Shown here: in pieces, positions 34,125 through 44,826 of the stretch
Layout of the letters: each line of letters starts with the position of its first letter
Position numbering within the stretch: position 1 is the first letter of the stretch
Assembly: GCA_022059125.1 (NCBI GenBank)
Contig: JAEUWY010000016.1
Coordinates: 1,426,001-1,490,000 of the forward strand
Length of the DNA stretch: 64,000 nt
Source of the DNA: Corynespora cassiicola
Taxonomy: Eukaryota > Ascomycota > Dothideomycetes > Pleosporales > Corynesporascaceae
Direction: 5' to 3'
Made by a program: the position numbers and the translations under genes
The notes under the pieces: generated by a model
The model's database searches: none
Told to the model about the DNA's origin: nothing
The model's input: only the letters and a program-made list of their open reading frames with translations

Positions 34125-35004
34125 ATGAGAGTAAGCGTGGCATGCTATTTCCAAGTAGAGACTTTGTAGGTTTAGTTTATGTATGATGCTGGTCATCAGA
34201 TGCTGGATAGGAATTGATGTGCGATTATTTTCTTTGATATAAGTTGAAGCAGATTGAAGCACAGCATTTCTATAGCAATCAATCGCAGATGTCTTATTGG
34301 TAGAACCATGGCCCTGTAGTGGCTGGCACCATTGTGGACTGTACTTGTGTACTTTATTTGTGGCGTGCTTCCTCCCTTGAGGGGGTGGGGGGAACAAGAA
34401 AATTTTATTGAAGTGAGTGGTGCTTGCAGCCTTTTTGGCTGTTGCTATGGAGGGGAGGAACGTATGTAGTCCAGAACAGGGGTGACAAAGTTCGTAAAGA
34501 TGACGAATCTATAGCGTACGATTCATCTGCAGGAACGGCAGAAAGCTCTCACGCAACGGAAATCAAACTCTAATAAGAATTCCATTTGGAGGGGATACAT
34601 AACATCTTCTTGAAATCATCCGATGATGTAGAACCATCAATATTTGGTTTTTCCTGCCTGCCCCAATGATACTGAGCTGCCCTTTCCAGTGGGTATGATC
34701 CAGCTCCGGAGAACGCAAGCCAAAAGATGTCCATTGAGAGTTCCGTATTTTTCGTTGTCTTGACCATTTTACCTGCGGAGAATGTATTGGATCGTATTTG
34801 GCCACCGTGGTTGATTTGAGTTAAGTGACTGGCAGCATAGCCAGGCAACTTGGCAGGTTGCTATAGGAAGAAGACAGTAGCGGGAAGGTAGGACAGGGTT
34901 GATGGGTAATCTTCTCAATGAAGAATGATGAGTGACATGCTACCACCATCTATTTTACACATGGCAAAAGTTGAATAAACGGAGCTTCTATTGCTCTTGG
35001 GCAT
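34125..35004. other. Convergent intergenic stretch
   Basis: Lies between the lyase stop and the stop of the minus-strand gene at 35005. A minus-strand open frame at 34570-34848 (about 65 codons after its first ATG) has somewhat coding-like composition, but I recognise no family and do not call it. Confidence 0.4.
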
Positions 35005-36721
35005 CTAATAATGGAGACTGTTACGGTCACCTTTGGACTTAGTGTCAACCTTCTCGTAGGCTCTCCACCAGAGTGCCATATTTGCTGCGACCAAGAGATC
35101 TAGCATCTTTAGGCCCTCATCCTCTATTATCAACTTCCCCAGTTTCGCTTGCTTACCTCCAAACCCACCCCCTGCAAATTCTTGCCCCAGAGATAGGTCT
35201 AAACGGTCTAGTGATGTCCTTGCCTCGTCCACACTACTTCTCACGTCGGATGTGGCCGAATTGTTGCGATTATGTCGTGGTCTGTGAAAAAATGATGAAC
35301 GTTTTGAAGACTCCTCTCGAGGTGTAGTTGCTTTGGAGCCACTTGGAAGATTGAATCGAAGTTCACTGACAGGCATGGCAGTGGGCGACGCTCCTTGCAG
35401 GTTTGGTACCACATGGCGGCACTTGAGGGCGAATTAGTATTGGACATTGGGTTAAAACTGGCGCTGAACTCACTCTAAGAGATCCACCTCCTGCTCCCGT
35501 AAGGAACTCACACCGACCGTTCCAAGGGCTCAAGAACACGTAACCCCGGAAGTTCGATTGTCTGTCAGAAATCTGCACGGTATTGTATGATTGGTCTTCC
35601 CGGGTGAGGAAAGGCGGTGTTGGAGGAGGTCGAAGGTCTGCTGACCCTCTATAGCTCTCAAAACTACTCCTAGGGTTTTGTCTTCCCATGCTAGCATCGT
35701 GTGAATTCCTTTTGCGATGGCCGAATCCTCCGTTTGAGAACCTGGCCCCTTCCATCCATAGCCGCCGGCGAAAACTTGTCTCAAACTCCTCGGTGGTGTT
35801 TCGCTGCATTTCAAACGAACGAGATGACCGTGGATCCGACGCCCCCTGTAATGTATCAGATTGGTCGCTGTTTCTCGAGGGCAACGGTGGTCGAGCACTG
35901 TTATTTAGGAACTTCGAATATCCAGGATTGTTGACATCAATGTACATGGGTGTTCCAGCTCTCTTCTTCTGGCCGGGGTCATCTAATGTGGATGAAGAGA
36001 TGTCAGGAAAAGGTGGATCCTCGATGCGGGCTACGTTCCACTGCGCACTGGATGCCGGATCGCGCCGAATGAGCGTCAGACATGTGCCTTCTGGATAGCT
36101 CTGCTCAGAAGCTTGTGGAAGCGGAGGTAGCGGGTGTCCGTTTTCCCCTTGGTACTGAACTGAATCAAATGAGCGCCGTGGGCTGTAGTCCGGCCCAAGC
36201 ATCCCGGAGGATGCTTGGACGTAGGTGCCCGCATTAATATTCTGCCTGCTCTCTACGCCAACAGCCGGAGCGAGCGTGCTAGGGACAGGTTTCCGCCTTG
36301 GAGGAGTCGAGGCCATGGGTGGAAATGAAGGTCCCGGAATTGCCTTGCGCTGGACTGGGGGAACAGGCGGCATTGGGGGCGGCAGGGAATCTTCATAGTA
36401 CTGCTCCGGGGGTGGAGGCGCAACAAGACGAACGTCTTCTGGGTGATGGACATGGATGTAGTAGAGAGAGCTTTGGATATCCTCTGCAGTCACGACCTTT
36501 TCGCGTGGCTTCATGGGGGAGAGAAAGACATCTGGGAAGCATTAGGTGGGCGGGCCGGGAACAAACGAGGCAGCCGTACCTCTACTGCCAGGCACGCGAG
36601 CAATGTACAAGACGAGCGGTTCGTGCTTCACGTGGGTCGGGTTTCGCGGGTATGCGGGCGGGTTGGATGCGAGGTGTGTGATGGAGGACAGCGACCTGGC
36701 TTCAACGGCCAGTGAGGACAT
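35005..36721 (-). CDS. Conserved Pezizomycotina protein of unknown function, Pro/Ser-rich
   Basis: 538 residues from exons 36721-36580, 36531-35474 and 35421-35005; the introns are 48 and 52 bases and phases close. The conserved ends are an N-terminal segment (starting MSSLAVEARSLSSITHLASN, then PLVLYIARVPGSRDVFLSP and SLYYIHV) and the C-terminal LKMLDLLVAANMALWWRAYEKV. The middle (about residues 75-370) is rich in Pro, Ser and Arg and looks disordered, with several PPxPP stretches that could bind SH3 or WW domains. I do not recognise a named domain. The first 48-base intron restores GSRDVFLSP, and without it exon 2 would start at an internal Met. The N-terminal YIARVPGS...DVFLSP segment resembles fungal proteins of unannotated families. 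Confidence 0.75.
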
Positions 36722-37453
36722 TGGTGCGACAGCAGAGGGCGACGCAGAAGGCAGAGGAATGAGAGAGGGTGGCTACTTAAGCTGCGGCAGGTAATGCAGG
36801 CAATGCCAGGGCTATGGCGAGAGGCCCGACTCCTGGCTGTTTCGGGAGTTGCGCGGCCTCGTAGGGGATATATACGGCGACGGCGAGCTGAAGTGGTGAG
36901 AGTGAGTGCGTGTGCAGCGGTGGCAGTGCAGTGCCCTGGGATTGTCTATGACAGCAGGCAGCATGAGCCTACGGGCCTGGACGAGTCAGCGGACTGGCGT
37001 TGCCACGCGACGCATCCACGCAATGCAATGGACGTCCCCCTTTGGGCCGGCACAGCAGCAGCAGCAGCAGCGGTGGCGGCGGCGGCGGTTGGGTTTTGGA
37101 GTTGGGGGTCGCAAGTCACGGGACCGGGCGGCGGGCGCGGCCAGCGGTCCACGGGCGGTGCCAGCAGACGTCAGGCACCAGCCACCGGCCACCAGCCACG
37201 GCGGACCATTGGCCCAAGGCCAGACGCCCCGGCCGCCCTGGGCTCCACCGGCGCCGCTAGCAAAAGGCGGTCACGGACCTTTTCGAAATCTTGGCGTCTT
37301 TTTGATCAATTTTCCCTTCCCAAGCTCGCAGCACGCACACGCACACGACCACCCCCACCCCGTCCATCTCTGCCGCTCTACACGTCTGCTGCCGCCACGG
37401 CACGTCCCAAGTTTTCTCGAGCGCCCAATTCGCCCGTCCTCGGTTCCGCAAAC
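36722..37453. other. Divergent intergenic region with a CAG/CGG repeat
   Basis: This is the shared upstream DNA of the minus-strand gene at 36721 and the SURF6 gene at 37454. A TATATA element lies at 36869-36874. Six CAG units run from 37053 to 37070, followed at once by CGG/TGG units. Long open frames here are GC-rich, low complexity and overlap the SURF6 start. Confidence 0.5.
37053..37090. repeat. CAG(6) trinucleotide repeat followed by GGC-type repeats
   Basis: CAG repeated six times, then (G/T)GGCGGCGG units. Noncoding under the gene models given here. Confidence 0.8.
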
Positions 37454-39158
37454 ATGGGTGACGACCTAGAGGTGAGCAGCACACAGCCGCAGTCCCCGCA
37501 CCGTCCCATCCTACTAATGCCGCCCGCCAGGCTCGTCTCAAGGACCATGCCAGGGCCTTCGAGGGCCTCATGTCGCTGATACCTGCAAAGGAGTATTACG
37601 GCAAGGACGCCAGCATCACCAGCGTACGTTGCTCCTCTGCCGTTGCCTCCTCCATCATGTAGCGCGTGCTAAGCAGTCCCCGCAGACCCAGTGGCAGAAG
37701 ACCAAGAAGCAGTCAAGAGAGGAACGCCAGGCTGCAAAGCGCGCGAAACTGGACCCCGCCTCGCACAAGACTGCCCAGGATGTCCTGGACGAGAACGCCC
37801 GCAAACGCAAGCGCGAGCTAGAGGCTGAGGCTGAGGATTCGTCGAGTGTTGATCTCGACATGGACGTCGAGAAGGAGAAGCCCATGGAGGGCCTGAGGGC
37901 ACCTGTCGGCAAGGCAAAGAAATTGAAGACCGCCAACGATGAGGACGACAACGCCGATGTCGACGCAAACGCCGATGCCAGCGAAGCCATCCAGAGCAAA
38001 CGCGCCAAGGCCCGCGCGGACAAGAGGAGACAGAAGCTCGAGAAGAAGAAGGAAAAGCAAGCGCTCAAGCAACAGAAACAAGAGGCGAAGAAGGCACAGC
38101 AAGAGGAGTTCAGCAAAGGGCTTAGCAATGCTGAAGAAAAGAAGGACGAAGACGACGATGGTGACGCCAACGAGTCCGACGTTGAACCAGATCATGACGA
38201 TGATGACGAGCGTATCGAAGCTCTCGATGTCAGTGGCCTCGTAGATGAGAGCCATTCCGCTACCCAGTCATCGGCAAACTCAAACGCGTCGTCAGCCTCT
38301 ATTGCCTCAACAGCCTCTTCCTCGACCTCCATTGTACCGCCTGGAGAGGAATCTTCCGAGAAAAAGGAAAAGAAGTCTCTCATGCTCGATGAGAAGAATC
38401 ATGACGCCTTCCGAGCTCGACTAGCCATGAAGCTTGACGCCATGCGAGCTGCCCGAAAGGCCGATGGCCCTGACGGACGGCCGGCGCGGAACCGAGCAGA
38501 ACTAATCGAAGCGCGGAGGAAGAAGGAGGCCGAACGTAAGGCAGCCAAGAAGGCTAGCCGTCAACTGGCCAAAGAGGACGAGGAGCGATTAAAAGCAGAG
38601 GAACAGCTTGCACGGATTCGTGGCGGATCTGGGTCACCATCACTGTTCTCGTTGCGCTCTTCGCCGGAGAATGAGCGCAATTTGAGCTTCGGCAGGGTGG
38701 CCTGGGCGGATGGACAGCAACTAGAGGGTAGCCTTTCTGGATTTTTGGACACAAAGAAGAAGAAGGGCAGGTCGGATCCCAAGACGGCGCTTGAGGCCGC
38801 TAAGAAAAAGCAGGCTCGCGTCAATGGCTACGATGAGCAAAAGCGCAAGGAGATCGAGGAGAAGGATGCATGGCTCGCCGCAAAGAAGCGCGCGCAGGGA
38901 GAGAAGGTCTTTGACGACCCGAATCTGCTAAAGAAGACTCTGAAGCGGCAGGAAAAGGCCAAGGCAAAGAGCAAGCAGGAGTGGGTAGACCGCCTGACCA
39001 ATGTTCAGAAGGGCAAGGAGGCGAAGCAGAAGAAGCGCGAAGAGAACCTGAGGAAGCGACGTGAGGACAAGGGCTCCAAGGGAAAGAAGAAGGCTGTAAA
39101 GAAACCAGGCAAGAAGGTTAAACGTCCTGGTTTCGAGGGAACTTTCAAGGCGCGGTAA
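37454..39158 (+). CDS. RRP14: SURF6/Rrp14 nucleolar ribosome-biogenesis protein
   Basis: 527 residues from exons 37454-37471 (only six codons), 37531-37623 and 37686-39158. Family members bind nucleic acid in the nucleolus and act in 60S and 40S subunit maturation. The N terminus ARLKDHARAFEGLMSLIPAK followed by EYYG is the SURF6 N-terminal signature, and the junction then joins to TQWQKTKK. The centre is a long acidic and Lys/Glu-rich coiled-coil region with polyserine. The C terminus holds the SURF6 domain (NLSFGRVAWADG, then KARVNGYDEQKRKEIEEKDAWLAAKKRAQG and KRPGFEG). In-frame acceptors at 37674 and 37677 would add three or four residues. I chose 37686 because it best matches family spacing and the GCTAAG branch distance. 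Confidence 0.9.
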
Positions 39159-39913
39159 AAGCAAAAGTTGGAGAACTGACCTTCTTTTCCCTTTTTAAAA
39201 AAACGGGTGAACAGAATGCTACGCGCACTTATCCGTAGTGTCTTGGAAGCCATAGTGTTGGATGTCCTTTTATATGGGAACATGGGAGGCGTATGATATC
39301 CCTCGGCATAGCATTAGCGGAGTTATTCAGGAACAAAAAGCATATTGAATAATGGTCAAAATTAAGCTCATAGGCACATCATGGGGTGACCGTATAAACT
39401 GTCTTCCGTTAGTGGAGGGTGTGAGATTCTTTGTTTCCTGGTCGTATTGCCCAGTCCTAACAATTCACGAACATATCTCCAAGGCACTTGTCCCGAACGT
39501 CTTAGTCTGCTGTCTTGTGTGACTAGTGCTGGCGCATGGACGCATTTACGCTGGACAAAGTCGAAGAAAAAGGGCTGTTGGAGGATTACTTTTGTCAAGT
39601 AATTGCTCGAGGATGCCATGGGGAATTGTAGTGAAGTCCATGGCACCATGTTAACGAAGGATCTGAACTCGTACACTGTATGATTTGCGCAATAGTCACG
39701 AGAAGTCCTCAGGGATATGAATGCCGCTTTTTTATACAGGGTATTGTAAATTCTCACACAGAAGGGGAAAGACGTAGTACATATGTGCTTGATGGAGATG
39801 GAGGAGGTTCATGAGATCAAAAGAACATGCTTTCACAAATGAAAATGTATTCCTGGTACTAGAGACATGCTTTCCTTTAATATTTACACACTTTCGAGTC
39901 TTGGGCCTGTCCG
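39159..39913. other. Convergent 3' intergenic stretch
   Basis: Lies between the converging stops of SURF6 and the complex I subunit. No gene is seen; 3' untranslated regions are expected. Confidence 0.5.
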
Positions 39914-40725
39914 TTACCGGTACGGAGCGTCTGCGCGAGCCGCTGCGGCAATTTCTGGCTCCCACTTGTCGCCGTTGGCCAACAGCTTCTCCTTGTTGTA
40001 CAGAAGTTCCTCCCTTGTCTCTGTGGCGTACTCTGCGTTGGGACCTGTCCATGATGAGTTTTTGCCCCGGGCGATGGGTTGATTCAGAGCACTCACCCTC
40101 CACAATGGCATCGACAGGGCAGCTCTCCTGGCACAGCCCACAGTAGATGCACTTGGTCATGTCGATGTCGTATCTCGTGGTCCTCCTGCTGCCATCCATA
40201 CGCTCCTCAGCCTCGATGGTGATAGCCTGCGCCGGACAGATGGCTTCGCAGAGCTTGCAGGCAATGCAGCGCTCCTCACCAGTCGGGTAACGCCTCAGGG
40301 CGTGCTCGCCTCGGAAGCGAGGGGAGATGGGGCCCTTCTCGAAGGGGTAGAAGATAGTGTACCTGGAACACCGTCAGAAACAGCTGTTCTTGCGCTTTCC
40401 AGATCGAGCCTCATCGATTGAGGGCTACTTACGGCGGGCGGAAATACTGTTCCAAGCACACATACATGCCCCGGAACATCTCCATCAGCAAGAAGTACTT
40501 GCCCGCGCGGTCCAATGCGCCCTCTCCTTCATCCCAGCGTTGCGGGCGTGGTAACCGGAAGCCAGGCGGCGGGGGACCTGCCGGGGTGGCGGCTCGAGCG
40601 AAGGTGGTAGAGAATAGGGCGACGGTGGCGGGCGACGGGCGGCCGGGGGCGAAGGGGGACGGCCTCAGCAGCGTCGCGGCTGGGCGGCTGCGAGCCAGCA
40701 TGGTCAATGGCTTGGTGCTGGCCAT
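39914..40725 (-). CDS. Mitochondrial complex I 23 kDa iron-sulfur subunit (NDUFS8/TYKY, NuoI family)
   Basis: 229 residues from exons 40725-40433, 40362-40097 and 40044-39914; the introns are 70 and 52 bases and phases close. This subunit carries the two 4Fe-4S clusters N6a and N6b that pass electrons toward N2 and quinone. Both ferredoxin motifs are complete: Cys130-x2-Cys133-x2-Cys136-x3-Cys140-Pro and Cys169-x2-Cys172-x2-Cys175-x3-Cys179-Pro. The N terminus is an Arg/Ser/Ala-rich mitochondrial presequence without early acidic residues. The C-terminal [16 protein letters not shown] segment, with [12 protein letters not shown] after it, is typical. The gene is divergent from the mitochondrial acyl carrier protein gene, another complex I component, with 384 bases between the start codons. 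Confidence 0.95.
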
Positions 40726-41109
40726 TGTGGGCGCGGGGAGCGTCGTGGGGCGGGTGGTGTTGAGGTTGTGGGAGGTTGCGAATCGGTGAGGTCGATGAAG
40801 CGTTCTTGCCGTTTCTTACCTACGGCCGCCTCCTCATTGGACGAGATGGACAGTGACGTTCACCACGACAGCGCGCACACTGAGGGCTCAGGCGTGCTTT
40901 GAAGGGCGAATGAGGCCGTCTGAAGGGCGCAGTGAGCTCAAAATCCGCGCATTTGCGCTGTGGACGTCGCGATGCTGCTGGTTGCGCGCCCGCTTGGATT
41001 ACGTAAGGTTTCTTTGCAGAGGGCCCTAGCTGCAAGCCGAGAAGAACATCCATTTCTCCTCCCCATCTTCACACCCTCCCTCGCACACCCGCCTCAAGAT
41101 ACCCGCACA
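40726..41109. promoter_or_regulatory. Shared divergent promoter region of two complex I genes
   Basis: 384 bases separate the ATG of the 23 kDa Fe-S subunit (minus) from the ATG of mitochondrial ACP (plus). There is no room for another gene. The region next to the ACP gene has a CT-rich leader (TTCTCCTCCCCATCTTCACACCC). No TATA box is evident. Confidence 0.6.
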
Positions 41110-41805
41110 ATGTTCCGAACAGCCCTTCTCAGGTCGGCAAGGCAGGCCGCTCGCGCCGCGCCCCGATTCCAGGCCTCAATTGCTCGTCCCGTCGCGCGCA
41201 GCTCCCTCTTCCAGCCCAAGCAAGCCGCTCCCTCTGTCTACTTCCAGGCAGTCCGCTGCTATGCGGCTTCCGCCGGCCTGTCCAACGACGAGGTTCAGGG
41301 CAGGATATTGGATTTGTTGAAGAACTTTGACAAGGTAATGACGTCGCTATGAAGTCTCGGGGCCGTGGCTAATTACAGAACAGGTCCAGGACGTATCCAA
41401 GGTACCATGCGCAGCCTCTCCCCGACCATCGGGCTCCAGCGCAAGCTCAAGCTCACACAATTTAGTTGAACGGCGAGTCGCACTTCCACAACGACCTCGG
41501 ACTTGACAGTCTCGACACCGTCGAGGTGGTTATGGCAATTGAGGAGGTTAGTCATTGTGACGAGGCGGCAGCAGAGGCAAATCTGACAGTAGCGCAGGAG
41601 TTCAGCATCGAGATCCCAGACAAGGAGGCGGATGCCATCCACAGTGGTATGCATACCTGGCGGCTTCCCTTTTTTCCCTTCCCAGCATACTGATAGCATT
41701 CCAGTCAAGCAGGCGGTAGACTACATCCTGGCCCAGCCCGACGGTAAGCACTCGCCGCCATGCCTACATGGCAATCCGTATACTGACTTATCGGCAGCGC
41801 ACTGA
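41110..41805 (+). CDS. Mitochondrial acyl carrier protein (NDUFAB1/ACP1 type)
   Basis: 139 residues from six small exons: 41110-41334, 41384-41401 (18 bases), 41466-41546, 41598-41646, 41705-41743 and 41798-41805. All phases close and the last exon codes only AH and the stop. Exon 1 is the Arg/Ala-rich presequence plus the first helix. Ser96 in [11 protein letters not shown] is the 4'-phosphopantetheine attachment site. Helix 2 and the [14 protein letters not shown] segment fit the four-helix ACP fold. The protein serves mitochondrial type II fatty acid synthesis and lipoate supply. It is also a structural subunit of complex I in fungi and binds LYR proteins. Intron 3 (41547-41597) is 51 bases and free of stops, so its retention would insert 17 residues. 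Confidence 0.92.
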
Positions 41806-42320
41806 GCGAGGCTTTCGGGGGGGCGTTTTGCTAGATATCAAGGAAATGGCCGGGGAATTGGGTAGTCGGGGGGACACCCCCGGCGTTGTTTATATATTCC
41901 TCTGCGTGTAAAACAGTCGCCAGGAATGGCATCTCATGTATTTCGATAGAAAATGACGCTGTCCACTTCCTAGCCTCGTTGTCGCTGCGCAATCGTGATC
42001 CCTTCCGTTGCTGCTCTGAAAAAGCGGCCTGACGCGCAGGCGCCAAGCGAACGCCTCAAGTTGCAACCTGTGCTGCTGATAGAGCTGTCACAAACTCCCC
42101 CGACAGCACCCAAACACATTACACTAATCTCCTATCCTTTTGGCGCCGCAGAGTCCAACCCGCGCCTCCGCCCGTCCCGCACTCTTGCAACCCGGCGGAG
42201 ATTCACCTTTGGCGCATGCGCAGCCCGAGCGCTTGCCGCATCCCTGCGCCCATTGAGGAGCCTCACCCATAATTTCGACAAAGACCGCCGTCCACCCCCT
42301 TCGCTCCACCTTCCCACCCG
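41806..42320. other. Intergenic stretch between ACP and the GOLPH3 gene
   Basis: Holds the ACP 3' end and the promoter and leader of the next gene. No other gene is seen. Confidence 0.5.
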
Positions 42321-43554
42321 ATGGCTTCCACAACGTCTGGCCTGACGCGCCGGAGAGGCGGCGGGGCTGCCGCCAACAGCCCCGACGACGAAGGCAACCG
42401 GGTCAGCTCGCCAGTACCCAAGCGGAACGACGACCGCGCTCCAGAAACCTCATACGAGAACTCGGCCAATGGCCACAAGATTGCCTTCGATCCACGGGAC
42501 ATTAGCGAGAATGCCGAACGGAGCAAACAACCCAAGCTCACTCTCATGGAGGAGGTGATTCTCATGGGCTTGAAGGACAAGCAGGTGGGCGCCCCCGTGG
42601 CCTTTACCCCCTCCCCAGTGACGTTGGCTCATGACAGGTACAGGGCTATCTTTCCTTCTGGAACGACAACATTTCCTACGCACTCCGGGGATGCATCGTC
42701 ATAGAGCTGGCATTCCGGGGCCGGATAAGCATGCAAAAGGACTCGTCGCGGCGGCGCTTCCCTCTCGCTGACAGAGTCATCGAAGTGATTGACGACACGC
42801 TCACGGGCGAGGTCCTACTGGACGAGGCCCTGAAGATGATGAAGTCGAGCGAAAAGATGAGTGTGAATTCGTGGATTGACCTCATGAGCGGTACGTCCTA
42901 GACTGCCGAGTGTCCCGTTGCCCCTGGATGCGCTTGGGACTGACATATCTCACAGGCGAAACCTGGAACCTTATGAAGATCGGATACCAGTTGAAGCAGG
43001 TGCGCGAGCGGTTGTGTAAAGGTCTTGTGGACAAGGGAATCCTGCGCACGGAGAAGAAGAACTTCCTGCTGTTCGACATGGCCACACACCCCGTCGCGGA
43101 CGGTGGCGCAAAGGAGGAGATCAGGCGCCGCGTTCGGACCGTACTCACCAGTCGCACCGTTGTCCTCCCCCCAAGCCAGTTCCTCCCCGAAGAGATGGAG
43201 TTCAGATACCTCCGAACGATCACCATGGTCTGTGCAGCATACGCCGCCAACGTGCTTGAGAACGCCTTGACTACATTAGGGCACGAGGCGCGGGAGCGAG
43301 CGTTCGCCCAGGTGGACGAACTTCTGGCCGAGTACTCGCAATGGCCATTTGCACGAAGGGCAGGAGGATCAGGGGGTGTTGGCGCCAACTTGGGGCAAGT
43401 CATCAACGACGAAGTGAACAGCGGCGACAAGGAGCTACAGCTCGAGGTATGCTCTTCACATCCCAGAGGTGTTGTGCAAGTATGCTAATGCTAGATGACA
43501 CAGGTTGTGGCTGCGTGCCTGAGCGTCTTCACAAGACTTGATTCGTTGCTCTGA
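42321..43554 (+). CDS. VPS74: Vps74/GOLPH3-family Golgi PI4P-binding protein
   Basis: 350 residues from exons 42321-42584, 42644-42890, 42956-43446 and 43504-43554; the introns are 59, 65 and 57 bases and phases close. The family binds phosphatidylinositol 4-phosphate on the Golgi and retains glycosyltransferases there. After a Pro/Arg-rich disordered N terminus, the fold begins at [20 protein letters not shown] and continues with SFWND. It includes [28 protein letters not shown] and [20 protein letters not shown]. The later segments [20 protein letters not shown] and the C-terminal [11 protein letters not shown] end as in relatives. Exon 4 codes just 16 residues and the stop. The protein is expected at the cytosolic face of the Golgi. 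Confidence 0.93.
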
Positions 43555-44826
43555 TCCAGCCCGTAACAAATGATGACGGCAGGGAGGGGATGCGTGGCGC
43601 TCTGGGGGGTTGAAAGATGTGCTAATTCTCACAGTTTCTGCCAGCGTGGTGGTTTTTCAGGAATCTTGGGCATGTCTAAAATCTACGGTGGGATGGAAGA
43701 CGAGGGGGCGATATACACGGGCGAAGTCGAAGCGTGGCCATGTGTGCCGAGTGCTGGGCAGTCTGGATGGACATGGTGTTATTCTCGTTGATATCTCGAG
43801 CGTTTCCTGTTCACTGCAGCCAACGGGGTGTACACGGCGTCCGGCCTCTCGTTCACAGGCTGTATTACCTAGGTGGCTTCTCTTCTTTGCTGATGGCTGG
43901 ACTAATGTTACAAAATGCATTTCCATGAAAGCGGCCCCGTTGTTGCCCTGCAACGCCAACGCCGGGCTGGTGGTGATGGTGGTGGTGGTGGTGATGCTGC
44001 CGGCGCAACCGGCGTGGCCCAGGCGGACACGTCACGTGAGCAAGCCGGCGAGGACGACCCAAGGTTCGCATGCTCGCATCGCGGCGTCAGCCAGCGTGTG
44101 CTGAGGCTGCGGCTGCGGCTGCGAGACCAGGAGCACGCAGGCCAGGCCCGCCGTGGCCGCCGGCGGGTCCTGCAGCGGCGCGGCGGGCGTGTTCAGCGTC
44201 GTGGTGTCTGGGCGCATTTAGGCAGGAGAAGAAACGCCAAAGTCTGATCCTAAGGTTTCTGCCTCGACTCCACGCACCTCAGTCGACGGCATCCCGAGCT
44301 TATCCTCCGCCGCCGCGCCCCCAAACCCCTCTCGGGAACACACGCCTCAGGAAGCGGGAAGCCAATATCGCTCGCGGCTGCTGAGCCCAGTGGCCCTCTC
44401 CGCGCCCTGCGAGTCTGTCTGCGCGCGCCTGCCCAAGCCCCGTGACCCGATCGGCGGACCTCTCCCTCTCAGCCATACACAGGCCCAGCCCGTTGACGAC
44501 GCGCAATTTGCATACATTCATCGGTACGTGATGCCTCTCCTCCCTCCTGTCCGCGGCGGGCGCTGCGCTGGCGACCTGCTGAGGTGGACGGCCGTCGCCG
44601 CCGCCTGCTGTCCGCCGCCCACCGTGGCCGCCGCTCCGCCGCCCTGCCACCCTGCCTCCCGCCGCCCCTTGTTGTCGCGACTTCTTTGCGACCTCCACCC
44701 ACACTAACCCGTCGCCAGCTTCGAGCAGCCTCTCCATCGCGCGTGTTCATGCATCGGCCCTGCTAAGGACCTCTGCCCCGGGCACGCCTGTAGCGGACCG
44801 CACCTGCGCTGTGTACCACTTCCGCC
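43555..44826. other. GC-rich upstream region of the SNF5 gene
   Basis: 1.27 kb without a supportable gene. It contains GGT-rich runs near 43968-44000 and GGCTGC runs near 44106-44124, which keep many frames open. A GTCACGTGA motif lies near 44031. The last 200 bases are probably the SNF5 leader. Long minus- and plus-strand frames were rejected as composition artefacts. Confidence 0.45.

Noticed and set aside
34570..34848. Small minus-strand frame with somewhat coding-like composition
   Set aside because: No start with good context, no family resemblance and no clear splice partner. It could be part of a 3' untranslated region or a small unknown gene, but the evidence is too thin.
36794..37579. 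Plus-strand open frame of 261 codons
   Set aside because: It runs through the CAG/CGG repeat and overlaps exons 1 and 2 of SURF6 in another frame; alanine/arginine-rich and without any family match.
43610..44737. Long frames on both strands upstream of SNF5
   Set aside because: They come from GGT and GCC repeats; no protein family is recognisable.
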